60,978 nucleotides of DNA from Clostridiales bacterium (lineage in GTDB: Bacteria; Bacillota; Clostridia; Monoglobales; Monoglobaceae), in assembly GCA_016303265.1 (NCBI GenBank), contig JAEDLZ010000002.1:1-60978 (forward strand). The letters run 5' to 3'. Positions 35,757 through 44,443 of the stretch are shown here, one piece after another. The first letter of the stretch is position 1; the number at the start of each line of letters is the position of its first letter. The translations under genes were made by a program, and so were the position numbers. A model generated the notes under the pieces. It saw only the letters and a list, made by a program, of their open reading frames with translations, did not search any database and was not told the DNA's origin.

Positions 35757-35992
35757 AATCAAAGAATTCCGTGATGGTATCTTTGCCCTTAGAACTCGTA
35801 GATTTGGCACAGTTGCAGAGCTTATGATTGAAGCGCTCTACAACTTCTCGAAATCTCACAACCAATTTCACGACCGCTATGACGAGGTCGGACACCCATG
35901 AATTGAAAAGGCTTGAAATTATAAATAGTAATACCGATGTGCTTGACAACATAAAGTACATAGTTGAACTTATTTATAAAATGACTGTGTGA
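35746..35992 (+). pseudogene. Frameshifted small gene downstream of the XRE regulator
   Basis: From ATG 35746 (AGGAGG, 10 nt) the frame encodes 51 residues (MTNEIKEFRDGIF, LRTRRFGTVAELMI, DRYDEVGHP) and stops at 35901. A shifted frame continues in protein-like sequence (HELKRLEIINSNTDVLDNIKY, VELIYKMTV) to a stop at 35992, two bases before the IS target-site copy. Together they would make about 80 residues. The N-terminal part faintly recalls the start of restriction-endonuclease genes that accompany XRE controllers, but I cannot confirm that. Confidence 0.55.
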
Positions 35993-36001
35993 CATAAAAA
36001 C

Positions 36002-37508
36002 GAGACTTTTTCGCATCTTGTGTAAACCTCAGAAATGGTATAGAATAGAAATATCATTTTGGAGGTTAAAGAAATGCCAAAGTACAAAGACAGCCCGGAG
36101 GTACGGGCAGCCAAAAAGGAGAGAAAAGAAAAATTACGGGAATTCTTGTCGCTGCTTGATGTGGAGGATATGAGCGACTTGCGTTCGGTATTCAAGGAGA
36201 TGGTGGGAGAGGTTCTCGAAAACGGACTTGAAGCGGAGCTCGACGATGAGCTTGGCTACAGCAAGTATGACTACCGCAACAAGGATACCGAAAACAGCAG
36301 AAACGGATACAGCCGAAAAACAATGAAAACCAGCGCCGGAGAGGTTGAAATTGCAGTACCGCGCGACCGAAACGGTGAGTTTGAACCGCGGCTTGTAAAG
36401 AAGAATGAAACAACACTAAGCGGGGATATAGAAGAAAAAATCATATCTATGTACGCTAAGGGGATGACAACGAACGATATTATCCGCACACATTGAGGAT
36501 ATATACGGGTTGGAAGTATCGGACAGCCTTGTCAGCCGTATAACGGATAAAATTCTGCCGGTGGTAAAAGAATGGCATCAGCGACCGCTTGAGAGTATTT
36601 ATGCCGTAGTCTTTATGGACGCCATTCACTATCACGTCAGAAGCGAAGGCCGTATTGTTAAAAAAGCCGTATACATAGCAATCGGAATCAATATGGACGG
36701 AATCAAAGAAGTTCTCGGAATGTATGTAGGCGAAAATGAAAGCGCAAAATACTGGCTTTCAATACTTAACGGACTGAAAAACCGCGGCGTAGAAGATATT
36801 TTAATCACCTGTATCGACGGGCCTACCGGATTTCCCGAAGCCATATCTGCGGTATATCCGAAAACCGAGGTTCAGCAGTGCATTATTCATCAATTACGAA
36901 ACAGTACAAAGTATGTTTCATACAAGGATATAAAAACGCTTATGTCGGATCTAAAAAAGGTTTACGGCGCTGTAGATGAAGAAACGGCACTTTATGAGCT
37001 TGAGAATTTTGCCGCGAAATGGGACGTCAAATACCCGAAGATTTCAGCTTCATGGCGGGCACACTGGGCGGAACTGTCGACCTATTTCAAGTATCCGCAG
37101 TCGGTCAGAACGCTTATATACACAACGAACGCAATTGAGAATTTCAACCGCCAGCTGCGTAAGGTAACAAAAAGCAAAGCAGTATTTCCGAACGATGACA
37201 GCCTGTTAAAAATGCTCTATCTTGCCCAAATGGATATTACCCGAAAATGGACCGGGAGACGCCGTGACTGGGGAGAAATTCATTCACAGCTGGAAATTTT
37301 CTTTGCGGACAGACTGCCGCAATAGCAGAAATTCCGATTCCCGTCAAGGGTATATGAACGGCTACCGTAAGCAGCCGCCCTTGACATGCCCCGTTATTTC
37401 TGCTAATATGCAAATATGGGCGGATAAGCCGCTTCACGACTTACCGCCCGATTCCCATTCTGTATTTTATGCCATTTTCAGTGTTTACACAAATCATGAA
37501 AAATAGCC
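36002..37508 (+). mobile_element. IS256-family insertion sequence, 1.5 kb
   Basis: Bounded by imperfect 26-bp inverted repeats (36002-36027 and 37483-37508) sharing TTTTTC and the inner TTGTGTAAAC. Flanks ATAAAAAC (35994-36001) and ATAAAACC (37509-37516) agree at 7 of 8 positions, fitting the 8-9 bp target duplication of IS256 elements. Contains one frameshifted transposase gene. Confidence 0.85.
36074..37325 (+). pseudogene. IS256-family (mutator) transposase, frameshifted
   Basis: The first frame (from ATG 36074, TTGGAGG) gives the N-terminal part through GMTTNDIIRTH and stops at 36496. The next frame resumes with IEDIYGLEVSDSLVSRITDK and runs to 37325. Removing one base near 36,489 restores a continuous R-H-I-E-D reading. 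The DDE residues remain: VVFMDAIHY, CIDGPTGFPEAI, and NAIENFNRQLRK. Total about 416 residues, the family size. The frameshift should inactivate it. Confidence 0.9.
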
Positions 37509-37515
37509 ATAAAAC

Positions 37516-37540
37516 CTGCTCTGCCGAATAAGCAGAGCAG
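37516..37540 (+). terminator. Terminator just right of the IS256 element
   Basis: CTGCTCTGC / GCAGAGCAG perfect 9-bp stem, 7-nt loop, then TTTATGTGTTTTT. It probably ended the XRE transcript before the IS inserted. A second perfect 11-bp hairpin (CCTGAAAATGG, 37611-37642) without U-run follows. The remaining DNA to 38,044 holds only the IS3 tail below. Confidence 0.7.
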
Positions 37541-37710
37541 TTTATGTGTTTTTATATTATTTTCACAGTATCAAGTGTTGTCAAAGTGTTGTCAAACCTT
37601 GACTACAAACCCTGAAAATGGCTTAACCAAACCATTTTCAGGCTGTGAGAAAATATTTCCACTCGGCAAAGGTATTTGTAACCTAAAACACATTAGTTAA
37701 TGTGAGAGGG

Positions 37711-37872
37711 GGTGCGGACATATTCTTGGACCGTTTATGTTGATAATCCAAGACTATGTCTGTACTCTACAGGGCTCATATATCCCAATGACTGTTTCAT
37801 TCTTTTTGTATTATACCAACTGATGTAGCTGTTAATTTCACCGATAAAATCGTTAATTGTAATATCTACCAT
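37711..37872 (-). pseudogene. IS3-family transposase (OrfB) C-terminal remnant with right end
   Basis: The minus strand encodes about 45 residues (MVDITINDFIGEIN, then YISWYNTKRMKQSLGYMSP, VEYR) ending at TAA 37735. This is the extreme C-terminus of IS3-group OrfB integrases. After the stop, GGTCCAAGAATATGTCCGCACC (37711-37732) resembles an IS3-type terminal repeat. Nothing of the upstream catalytic DDE core remains. Confidence 0.8.
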
Positions 37873-38044
37873 AGTCTTTGTAATATTCGTATTATACTGA
37901 TTTTTCAGACTTCATAACTTTTTGTTGCCATATTGTTGCCACGGTCAAAAATTAAAGTGGTAAAAATTCATATTCGAACTTGCAATTTGTTTTTGCAATA
38001 TATGAATTCGCTCATTTCAGCCATATGCCCCTTTACAAATAGTT

Positions 38045-39289
38045 TTATAATGTAATTCTGAATTCCGTTCCTTTGCCGGGTTCACTCTTTACCGAAATGG
38101 TACCACCATGAAGCTTGATTATACTTTTTACCATGGCAAGTCCCAAACCGCAGCTGCCGTATTCATCGTTTCGGACATCATCAACCCTATAAAAACGCCG
38201 CCAAATTTTATCAATATGTTCTTTTGCTATTCCTATTCCGTTATCTTTAACCGTGATTACAGTTGTACCTTCCGCTTTTGAAGCGGCAACTTCAACATAT
38301 CCGAACTCTTTACCGTATTTAACAGCGTTGCTGATAAGATTTGTTAAAACACTTAAAAGCAATGATTCATCAGCATCCACAACTGTGCCGTCAGAAACAT
38401 TTGCCGAAAGCGAAATATGCTTTTGTGCAGCTAACTCTCTCATACTGTCTATTGCAATATCAACCAAAACTCCGATATCAACCTGCTCTTTAACAAGCCT
38501 TTGTCTGTTTTGATCAATTCTCGAAAGAATCAAGAGCCTTGATACAAGCTTTGACATTTGATTTGCTTTGGCAACAATATTCTGCGCCAGTTCTTTTTCC
38601 TTCTCATCGGCTGCAATATCAAGAAGATACTCCCCTTGTGCAAGAATTACGCTTATAGGTGTTCTGAGTTCGTGTGAAGCATCTGATGTGAATTGCTTTT
38701 CCTGAACAATAAGGTTTTCGATTTTATCAAGCATTTTATTGAGTGTAACCGAAAGGTGCTGCAATTCATCCTTCTTGGCATTGGGCACCATTTCTATTCT
38801 TCGGCTAATATCATTTTGGGCAGAAATATCATTCGCGGTTTTTATAATATTATTTACGGTTAAAAACGCTTTTTTGGTAATATAATAACCGCCTAATGCC
38901 GTCAAGAGCAAAATCAACGGAATTATAACAAGTATAATTATAAATGCAGACTGCCACAAAAACATTACCGAATTGACGGATTCAACGCCTCTGATCCAAA
39001 ATCCGCTGCTTTCTCCGGGAGCGCTGCGCTTAAACATATCATAAACAATATAATCTTTGCCGTCAACCGTTTCTCTGCGGGGACGCCCCTCTTTAAACTC
39101 AATATTCGCAATGTCATATATATACTGTCCCACGATATATTCGCCGTTTGCATTATAAATTGAAACATTTTTAAATTCTTTATTATTATCATTATTATCT
39201 ATCGAATAAAAAACATCCTCTTGTCTTTTGCCGATTTTTTCGGATACTTGTGCTACTTGCAAGATAATATCCTTTTCCATATTGTCCAT
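38045..39289 (-). CDS. Histidine kinase, 5'-truncated, orphan
   Basis: 414 residues: part of an extracellular sensor (1-110), one membrane helix (about 113-135), HAMP, HisKA with SDASHELRTPI (His206), and HATPase with SNAVKYG, DNGIGI and GSCGLGLAM. Kinases of this layout normally have a second, N-terminal membrane helix, which is missing: homologous sequence stops about where a truncated integrase begins (39289). No response regulator is adjacent. Likely a fragment brought by rearrangement; it may be non-functional. Confidence 0.8.
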   Translation of the reverse strand: MDNMEKDIILQVAQVSEKIGKRQEDVFYSIDNNDNNKEFKNVSIYNANGEYIVGQYIYDIANIEFKEGRPRRETVDGKDYIVYDMFKRSAPGESSGFWIRGVESVNSVMFLWQSAFIIILVIIPLILLLTALGGYYITKKAFLTVNNIIKTANDISAQNDISRRIEMVPNAKKDELQHLSVTLNKMLDKIENLIVQEKQFTSDASHELRTPISVILAQGEYLLDIAADEKEKELAQNIVAKANQMSKLVSRLLILSRIDQNRQRLVKEQVDIGVLVDIAIDSMRELAAQKHISLSANVSDGTVVDADESLLLSVLTNLISNAVKYGKEFGYVEVAASKAEGTTVITVKDNGIGIAKEHIDKIWRRFYRVDDVRNDEYGSCGLGLAMVKSIIKLHGGTISVKSEPGKGTEFRITL

Positions 39290-40053
39290 TGAAAGCCGGT
39301 AAGCCTACCACAATTAGGCAATGGCAAAATGAGTTGATAAGTAAAGGATACTCGGAAACCTATCTAAAATCAATAAACAATCAGCTTTGTGCGATGCTTA
39401 ATTATGCCAAAAACTATTATGGATTGCAAGAGAATCCGTGTCATAAAGCCGGCTCAATGGGCAAGAAACACGCAAAAGAGAAACTATTTTGGACTAAAAA
39501 CGAGTATCTGCAATTCTCTGAAAGTATTACAGACAGACCGCGAGCACACATTATTTTTCAGCTTTTATATTGGTGCGGTATCAGAGAGGGCGAATTACTT
39601 GCTCTTTCTATAAAAGATATTGACTTTGAAGAAAAAGTGTTGACAATAAATAAGTCATATCAACGTATCAATGGCGAAGATATTATAACTGAGCCGAAAA
39701 CGCCGAAAGGCAACAGAATTATCGCTTTACCAGATTTTTTGTGTGATGAATTAAAAGCCTATTTTGCTTTGCTTTATAATAAAAATCCGAATACAAGAAT
39801 TTTTGATATAACAAAATCTTATCTATATCGTGAGATGAACAGAGGCTGCGCTTTAAGTGGAGTCAAGAAGATTCGCGTGCATGACCTCAGACACTCTCAC
39901 GTGTCTTTACTTATCGAGCTCGGATTTTCGCCTCTGCTTATTGCTGAAAGGCTTGGACACGAAAATATAGAAACTACTCTAAACACGTATTCGCATTTAT
40001 ATCCGCACAAACAGGCCGAACTTGCGAATACACTTGACTCGATTCTACTATAA
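39289..40053 (+). CDS. Tyrosine recombinase (integrase), 5'-truncated
   Basis: The TTG-started frame begins inside the core-binding domain (KPTTIRQWQNELI) and carries a complete catalytic domain: Arg in CGIREGELLAL, HDLRHSHVS, and LGHENIETTLNTYSH with the nucleophilic Tyr. Integrases of Tn916/ICE type have another ~120 N-terminal residues (arm-binding part), absent here. Without it and without a start signal the element is probably immobile. Confidence 0.85.
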   Translation: MKAGKPTTIRQWQNELISKGYSETYLKSINNQLCAMLNYAKNYYGLQENPCHKAGSMGKKHAKEKLFWTKNEYLQFSESITDRPRAHIIFQLLYWCGIREGELLALSIKDIDFEEKVLTINKSYQRINGEDIITEPKTPKGNRIIALPDFLCDELKAYFALLYNKNPNTRIFDITKSYLYREMNRGCALSGVKKIRVHDLRHSHVSLLIELGFSPLLIAERLGHENIETTLNTYSHLYPHKQAELANTLDSILL

Positions 40054-40064
40054 GAGGTTTTGAT

Positions 40065-40238
40065 ATGTGCTTAACAGAAGAAGAATTAAAAGTGATAGAG
40101 CAGAAAGAATTACGGCCTCTTAAAACTGTACTATGTCCGCGTTGTCATAGAGAGTTGATATTTCGTTCGGTCGGTAATTCGTATGAAATAAAATGTCAGA
40201 CAGACGGTTGTATAAAATATTCTGTTAGAGGCTTATAA
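40065..40238 (+). CDS. 57-aa zinc-ribbon protein of the mobile island
   Basis: ATG at 40065 after AAGAGG. The sequence has CPRCHRE and, 20 residues on, CQTDGC: two Cys pairs forming a zinc ribbon. Starts 11 bp after the integrase stop, so it is co-transcribed. No known function. Confidence 0.7.
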   Translation: MCLTEEELKVIEQKELRPLKTVLCPRCHRELIFRSVGNSYEIKCQTDGCIKYSVRGL

Positions 40239-40267
40239 ACAAAAGTACAAATGCTTCTTGCTTTCCG

Positions 40268-40496
40268 CCTTTGTGGGAGAAAATGCTTCCTGAAACGCTT
40301 GCATTTTGCACAGAAAAGGCTTGTTTTAAGGAAGAAATGCCTATGCAAAGCGCACGAGTTTTCTTCCCAAAAGCTCCTTTGTGGGAGAAAATGCTTCCTG
40401 AAACGCTTGCATTTTGCACAGAAAAGGCTTGTTTTAAGGAAGAAATGCCTATGCAAAGCGCACGAGTTTTCTTCCCAAAAGCTCCTTTGTGGGATA
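40268..40496 (+). repeat. Two perfect 108-bp tandem repeats plus partial third
   Basis: Units begin at 40268 and 40376, with the start of a third at 40484-40496. I see no difference between the two full copies. Each holds internal inverted pairs (AAAATGC / GCATTTT; CTTCCTGAAAC / GTTTTAAGGAAG). A length of 108 = 36 codons keeps long frames open on both strands by default. Confidence 0.9.
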
Positions 40497-40534
40497 TAAT
40501 CTATTAAATAAATACGTGTTTTGAGGGGTTTGAC

Positions 40535-40708
40535 ATGAAAGTAAAGTATATAGGCCCAGACCTTGTATCTATTGTTAAGAATAAAGCTTATGAAGTTATT
40601 TCAATTGAAAAGGGCTGGTATCGTATTATGACTGAAATTGATGAAACGTATTTACTACCGCCGAAAGTATTTGAAGTGTTAGAAACAGAAAAAGAACATC
40701 ACAATTGA
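40535..40708 (+). CDS. 57-aa conserved-looking accessory protein
   Basis: ATG 40535 after GAGGGG. Sequence MKVKYIGPDLVSIVKNKAYEV, then IEKGWYRIMTEIDETYLLPP, like small beta-barrel proteins encoded in integrative elements. No cysteines or membrane helix. Function unknown. Confidence 0.6.
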   Translation: MKVKYIGPDLVSIVKNKAYEVISIEKGWYRIMTEIDETYLLPPKVFEVLETEKEHHN

Positions 40709-40746
40709 CTTTTAGCATCATATCAGCATCACAGAGTAAAAGAAAG

Positions 40747-40783
40747 AGCTCAAAAAGCCTTATATATCAAGGCTTTTTGAGCT
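40747..40783. terminator. Bidirectional terminator between mobile island and guaA
   Basis: Perfect 15-bp stem AGCTCAAAAAGCCTT / AAGGCTTTTTGAGCT with a 7-nt loop and T-rich ends both ways. It serves guaA (minus) and the accessory gene (plus). Confidence 0.85.
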
Positions 40784-40791
40784 TTTAATCA

Positions 40792-42345
40792 TTATTCCCA
40801 CTCGACGGTGCCGGGGGGTTTGGATGTTATGTCATACACTATTCGGTTTACTCCGTCCACCTCATTCGTTATTCTGTTTGATACCGCTGCCAGTATGTCA
40901 TACGGAATTCTCGCCCAGTCTGCTGTCATGAAATCATCCGTCGTTACGGCTCTTATGGCTATAACATTCTCATATGTTCTATGGTCTCCCATAACTCCCA
41001 CTGACTTTGAGCCTGTGAAAACGCAGAAAAACTGGCTCAGATTTTTTTCGTAGCCGTTTTTAGCCATTTCATCACGCAGCACAAAGTCTGCGTCTTGCAG
41101 TATTCTTATTTTTTCCGCTGTTATTTCTCCGATAATGCGCACTCCAAGTCCCGGGCCCGGGAACGGCTGCCGCCACACAAGCTCATGAGGTATCCCCAGT
41201 TTTTCTCCCACTGCTCGTACCTCGTCCTTGAACAAGTCTTTAAGAGGCTCTATTACGCCCAGAAATTTTATATCCTTTGGAATTTCTCTCTGATTATGAT
41301 GAGTTTTTATTACATCACTTCCCGCTGTTTTTCCCAGCTTTCCCTTTCCGCTCTCAATTCGGTCAGGATATATCGTGCCTTGAGCGAAAAAGGCGTCTCC
41401 GCCTGCTCGGGTCTTTATCTCGTCCCAAAAGGCATTATAAAATTCATCGCCAATTATATGGCGTTTCCTTTCAGGGTCCGTTACTCCCTTTAATTTTTCA
41501 AGAAACACCTTTTGACAATTTACACGGACAAAATTCATATCGAATAATTTTGTAAAGGTCTGCTCAACAAAATCTCCCTCGTTTTTCCTCATAAGTCCCT
41601 GGTCAACAAATACACAGGTCAGATTTTTTCCGATTGCCCGGCTTAACAGCCCTGCCGCAACAGAGCTGTCCACTCCTCCGGAAAGACCCAGAATAACCTG
41701 CTTATCGCCTATCTGCTCTCTTAAGGCGGTCACGGTTTCATCTATAAAGCTGTCCATTTTCCAGTCCCCACTGCATCCGCAAATGCCGAGAACAAAATTT
41801 TTCAGCAGCTCCTTTCCGAAGCGCGTATGATTGACCTCCGGATGAAATTGAACTCCGTAAAATTTCTTCTCCTCATTTTCATATGCGGCAACGGGACAGT
41901 TCGCCGTTGTTGCAATTACCCTGAACCCTTCGGGAAGCTCAACAATCTTATCCGTATGGCTCATAAGACACACATTTGGCGTACTTATTCCCTCAAATAT
42001 TTTGCTGCTCTTCATTTCAATCTCAAACTGTCCGTATTCACGGGCGGTTGCACTTATAACCTTTCCCCCAAGAACATGGCTCATGAGCTGCGCTCCGTAA
42101 CATATTCCCAATATCGGCACTCCAAGCTCAAATACTCTTTCATCAACCTTGGGAGCTTCTTCCTCATAAACGCTTCCCGGTCCGCCCGTAAATATTATCC
42201 CCTTCGGGTTATATTCCTTTATCCTTTCTATATCCGTGCTGCACGGTATAATCTCGCAGTAAACGCTTGCCTCTCTTACCCGGCGTGCAATAAGCTGGTT
42301 ATACTGCCCTCCAAAGTCAATTACAAGTATTGTTTCCTTCGCCAT
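40792..42345 (-). CDS. guaA: GMP synthase (glutamine-hydrolysing)
   Basis: 517 residues. N-terminal class I amidotransferase with GICYGAQLM (Cys nucleophile) and [11 protein letters not shown]-pyrophosphatase domain with [11 protein letters not shown]-terminal dimerisation domain ending [10 protein letters not shown]. Converts XMP to GMP. Follows glmS by 22 bp, so the two glutamine-dependent enzymes share a transcript. No purine riboswitch fits in the gap. Confidence 0.98.
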   Translation of the reverse strand: MAKETILVIDFGGQYNQLIARRVREASVYCEIIPCSTDIERIKEYNPKGIIFTGGPGSVYEEEAPKVDERVFELGVPILGICYGAQLMSHVLGGKVISATAREYGQFEIEMKSSKIFEGISTPNVCLMSHTDKIVELPEGFRVIATTANCPVAAYENEEKKFYGVQFHPEVNHTRFGKELLKNFVLGICGCSGDWKMDSFIDETVTALREQIGDKQVILGLSGGVDSSVAAGLLSRAIGKNLTCVFVDQGLMRKNEGDFVEQTFTKLFDMNFVRVNCQKVFLEKLKGVTDPERKRHIIGDEFYNAFWDEIKTRAGGDAFFAQGTIYPDRIESGKGKLGKTAGSDVIKTHHNQREIPKDIKFLGVIEPLKDLFKDEVRAVGEKLGIPHELVWRQPFPGPGLGVRIIGEITAEKIRILQDADFVLRDEMAKNGYEKNLSQFFCVFTGSKSVGVMGDHRTYENVIAIRAVTTDDFMTADWARIPYDILAAVSNRITNEVDGVNRIVYDITSKPPGTVEWE

Positions 42346-42367
42346 TTCTTCCTCCGTATTTTAATTA

Positions 42368-44194
42368 TTATTCAACAGTTACTGATTTTGCCAGGTTTCT
42401 CGGCTTATCTATATCAAGACCCTTAAGCGAGGACACATAATACGAAAACATCTGGAGCGGTACAACCAATTCCGACGGAAGGATATTTTTATCATTCTTT
42501 GGAATATAGATTACATGGTCCGCTTCCTTTTCAATTTCCGTATGCCCCTCTATTGCAATTGCCAGAACAACTGCTCCTCTGGCTTTCACTTCCTTTATAT
42601 TGCTCAGCATTTTTTCAAACAATTCCTCAACTGTGCACAGGGCAACAACCAATGTTCCCGGTTCTATCAGTGCAATTGTGCCATGCTTAAGCTCGCCTGC
42701 CGCATAGGCTTCCGAATGGATATATGAGATTTCCTTAAGCTTTAAAGACCCCTCCAGCGCCACAGCATAGTCAAGCGACCTTCCTATGAAGAACACGCTC
42801 TTACTGTTATAATAAAGCGAGGCGCAATGCTGAATCTTGTCCTTATTCTCAAGAATTTTTTCTATTTTTTCCGGCAGGGCAAGGAGTCCTTCCAGCATTG
42901 ACTTGTACTCATCCTCACTTATCCGTCCCAGTATATCGGCAAAGTACATTGCCGCAAGACACATTATATTAAGCTGGGTGCTGTATGCCTTTGTTGTCGC
43001 AACCGCAATTTCAGGTCCTGCCCAGGTGTATATAACCTCATCTGCTTCGCGGGCTATACTGCTGCCCACAACATTCACTATTGCAAGCGCCTTTACGCCC
43101 TGTTTCTGAACCTCTCTCATTGCCGCTATTGTATCCGCCGTTTCTCCCGACTGGCTTATTACTATCACCAATGTTTTATCATCCAGTATCGGTTGGCAAT
43201 ACCTAAACTCTGACGCAATTGCAACCTCTACCGGTATTCTCGTCAGCTTTTCAAATATATATTTGCCCACAACTCCCACATGATAAGCGCTTCCGCAGGC
43301 AACTACATAAATCTTATTTATATTCTTTATATATTCTTCACTCAAGGAGAGCTCCTCAAACACAACCCTGCCGTTTTGGATTCTCGGCGCTACGGTCTTT
43401 CTTACCGCTTCGGGCTGTTCCATTATTTCCTTAATCATAAAATGCTCATAGCCGCCCTTTTCTGCCGCCGCTATATCCCATTTTACCTCTGAAACCTCTT
43501 TATGTATTTCTTCCTTATCGAGGTCATATATTTTTACATCGTCCTTTTTGACAACAACTATCTCGTTATCGTTTAAATAATAAACCTTTCTTGTTCTTGA
43601 AAGAATTGCCGGAACATCTGACGCTATAAAATTCTCTCCCTCGCCCAGCCCCACTATCAGCGGGCTGTCCTTTCTCACGGCTATGAAACTGTCCGGACAC
43701 TCATCACACAAAATTCCGAGAGCATACGACCCCTTCAGCTTTCCTATAAGTTTTATTATCGTTTCAAGAATATCTCCCTTATAGTAATACTCAATCAGGT
43801 GAGCTATAACCTCTGTATCCGTTTCCGACAGAAATTTAAAGCCCTTTCCTTCAAGATATGCGCGAAGTTCAAGATAATTCTCAATTATCCCGTTATGGAC
43901 AACTGCGAATTTGCCGCTTTGGCTAAGGTGTGGGTGGGAATTCATATCAGACGGCTCTCCATGAGTTGCCCAACGGGTATGTCCTATACCCACATTTCCC
44001 AAAACGCTCTTACCGCCGGCGGTTTTTTCACTTAACACGGCAAGTCTGCCTTTTGCCTTTGTCATACTGATTTTTCCGTTATTGCAGACAGCTATCCCTG
44101 CAGAATCATACCCTCTGTATTCAAGCTTCGCCAGACCCTCAAGCAGTATGGGAGCTGCCTGTTTCTCACCAACATACCCTACTATTCCACACAT
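42368..44194 (-). CDS. glmS: Glucosamine-6-phosphate synthase GlmS
   Basis: 608 residues. N-terminal Ntn-type glutaminase starting with Cys2 (MCGIVGYVG), then two SIS domains (VACGSAYHVG; SQSGETADT) and the C-terminal KPRNLAKSVTVE. Makes glucosamine-6-P for the cell wall genes elsewhere in the window. The leader is only about 80 nt; no glmS ribozyme core is visible. Confidence 0.98.
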   Translation of the reverse strand: MCGIVGYVGEKQAAPILLEGLAKLEYRGYDSAGIAVCNNGKISMTKAKGRLAVLSEKTAGGKSVLGNVGIGHTRWATHGEPSDMNSHPHLSQSGKFAVVHNGIIENYLELRAYLEGKGFKFLSETDTEVIAHLIEYYYKGDILETIIKLIGKLKGSYALGILCDECPDSFIAVRKDSPLIVGLGEGENFIASDVPAILSRTRKVYYLNDNEIVVVKKDDVKIYDLDKEEIHKEVSEVKWDIAAAEKGGYEHFMIKEIMEQPEAVRKTVAPRIQNGRVVFEELSLSEEYIKNINKIYVVACGSAYHVGVVGKYIFEKLTRIPVEVAIASEFRYCQPILDDKTLVIVISQSGETADTIAAMREVQKQGVKALAIVNVVGSSIAREADEVIYTWAGPEIAVATTKAYSTQLNIMCLAAMYFADILGRISEDEYKSMLEGLLALPEKIEKILENKDKIQHCASLYYNSKSVFFIGRSLDYAVALEGSLKLKEISYIHSEAYAAGELKHGTIALIEPGTLVVALCTVEELFEKMLSNIKEVKARGAVVLAIAIEGHTEIEKEADHVIYIPKNDKNILPSELVVPLQMFSYYVSSLKGLDIDKPRNLAKSVTVE

Positions 44195-44276
44195 AATATT
44201 TTCCTCCGTTTTTGTATGATAACAGTATATTACAAAGTTAAGCCTCTTTATGCTTTGTAATTTTTTACTACACTTT

Positions 44277-44305
44277 ATTTTACACTTTTGATTTCTTCAT
44301 GTCAA
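44277..44305 (-). promoter_or_regulatory. Promoter of glmS-guaA
   Basis: TTGACA (44305-44300), 17 bp, TAAAAT (44282-44277) on the minus strand. In the leader ATTACAAAG / CTTTGTAAT (44232-44263) forms a hairpin before GGAGG. Confidence 0.75.
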
Positions 44306-44383
44306 TACAAAACATAGATTTTTATCTTATTTTTGCCTGTTTGGGGTTATTTTTTGCCGTTTTTTTGCTTAAATGCAGAAAGA

Positions 44384-44399
44384 TTGACAATTATGTCAA
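44384..44399. promoter_or_regulatory. Perfect 16-bp palindrome between metK and glmS
   Basis: TTGACA-ATTA-TGTCAA, extended by AAAG/CTTT outside. No U-run on either side, so an operator or small stem rather than an obvious terminator. Lies 45 bp past the metK stop and about 80 bp upstream of the glmS -35. Confidence 0.45.
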
Positions 44400-44443
44400 C
44401 CTTTCCCTGATATTACATTATTTCTGTGCCGGTGCTTTTATAC

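Noticed and set aside
35523..35992. XRE gene and small partner as a toxin-antitoxin pair
   Set aside because: The second product does not match any toxin I recognise and is frameshifted, so function cannot be claimed.
40196..40507. Long overlapping ORFs of 64-86 residues on both strands
   Set aside because: They are readings of the 108-bp tandem repeat; its length, a multiple of three without stops in several frames, explains them, and none has a ribosome site.
35400..40750. A complete integrative conjugative element
   Set aside because: No relaxase, coupling protein or transfer genes; integrase and kinase are truncated; no clear att pair found.
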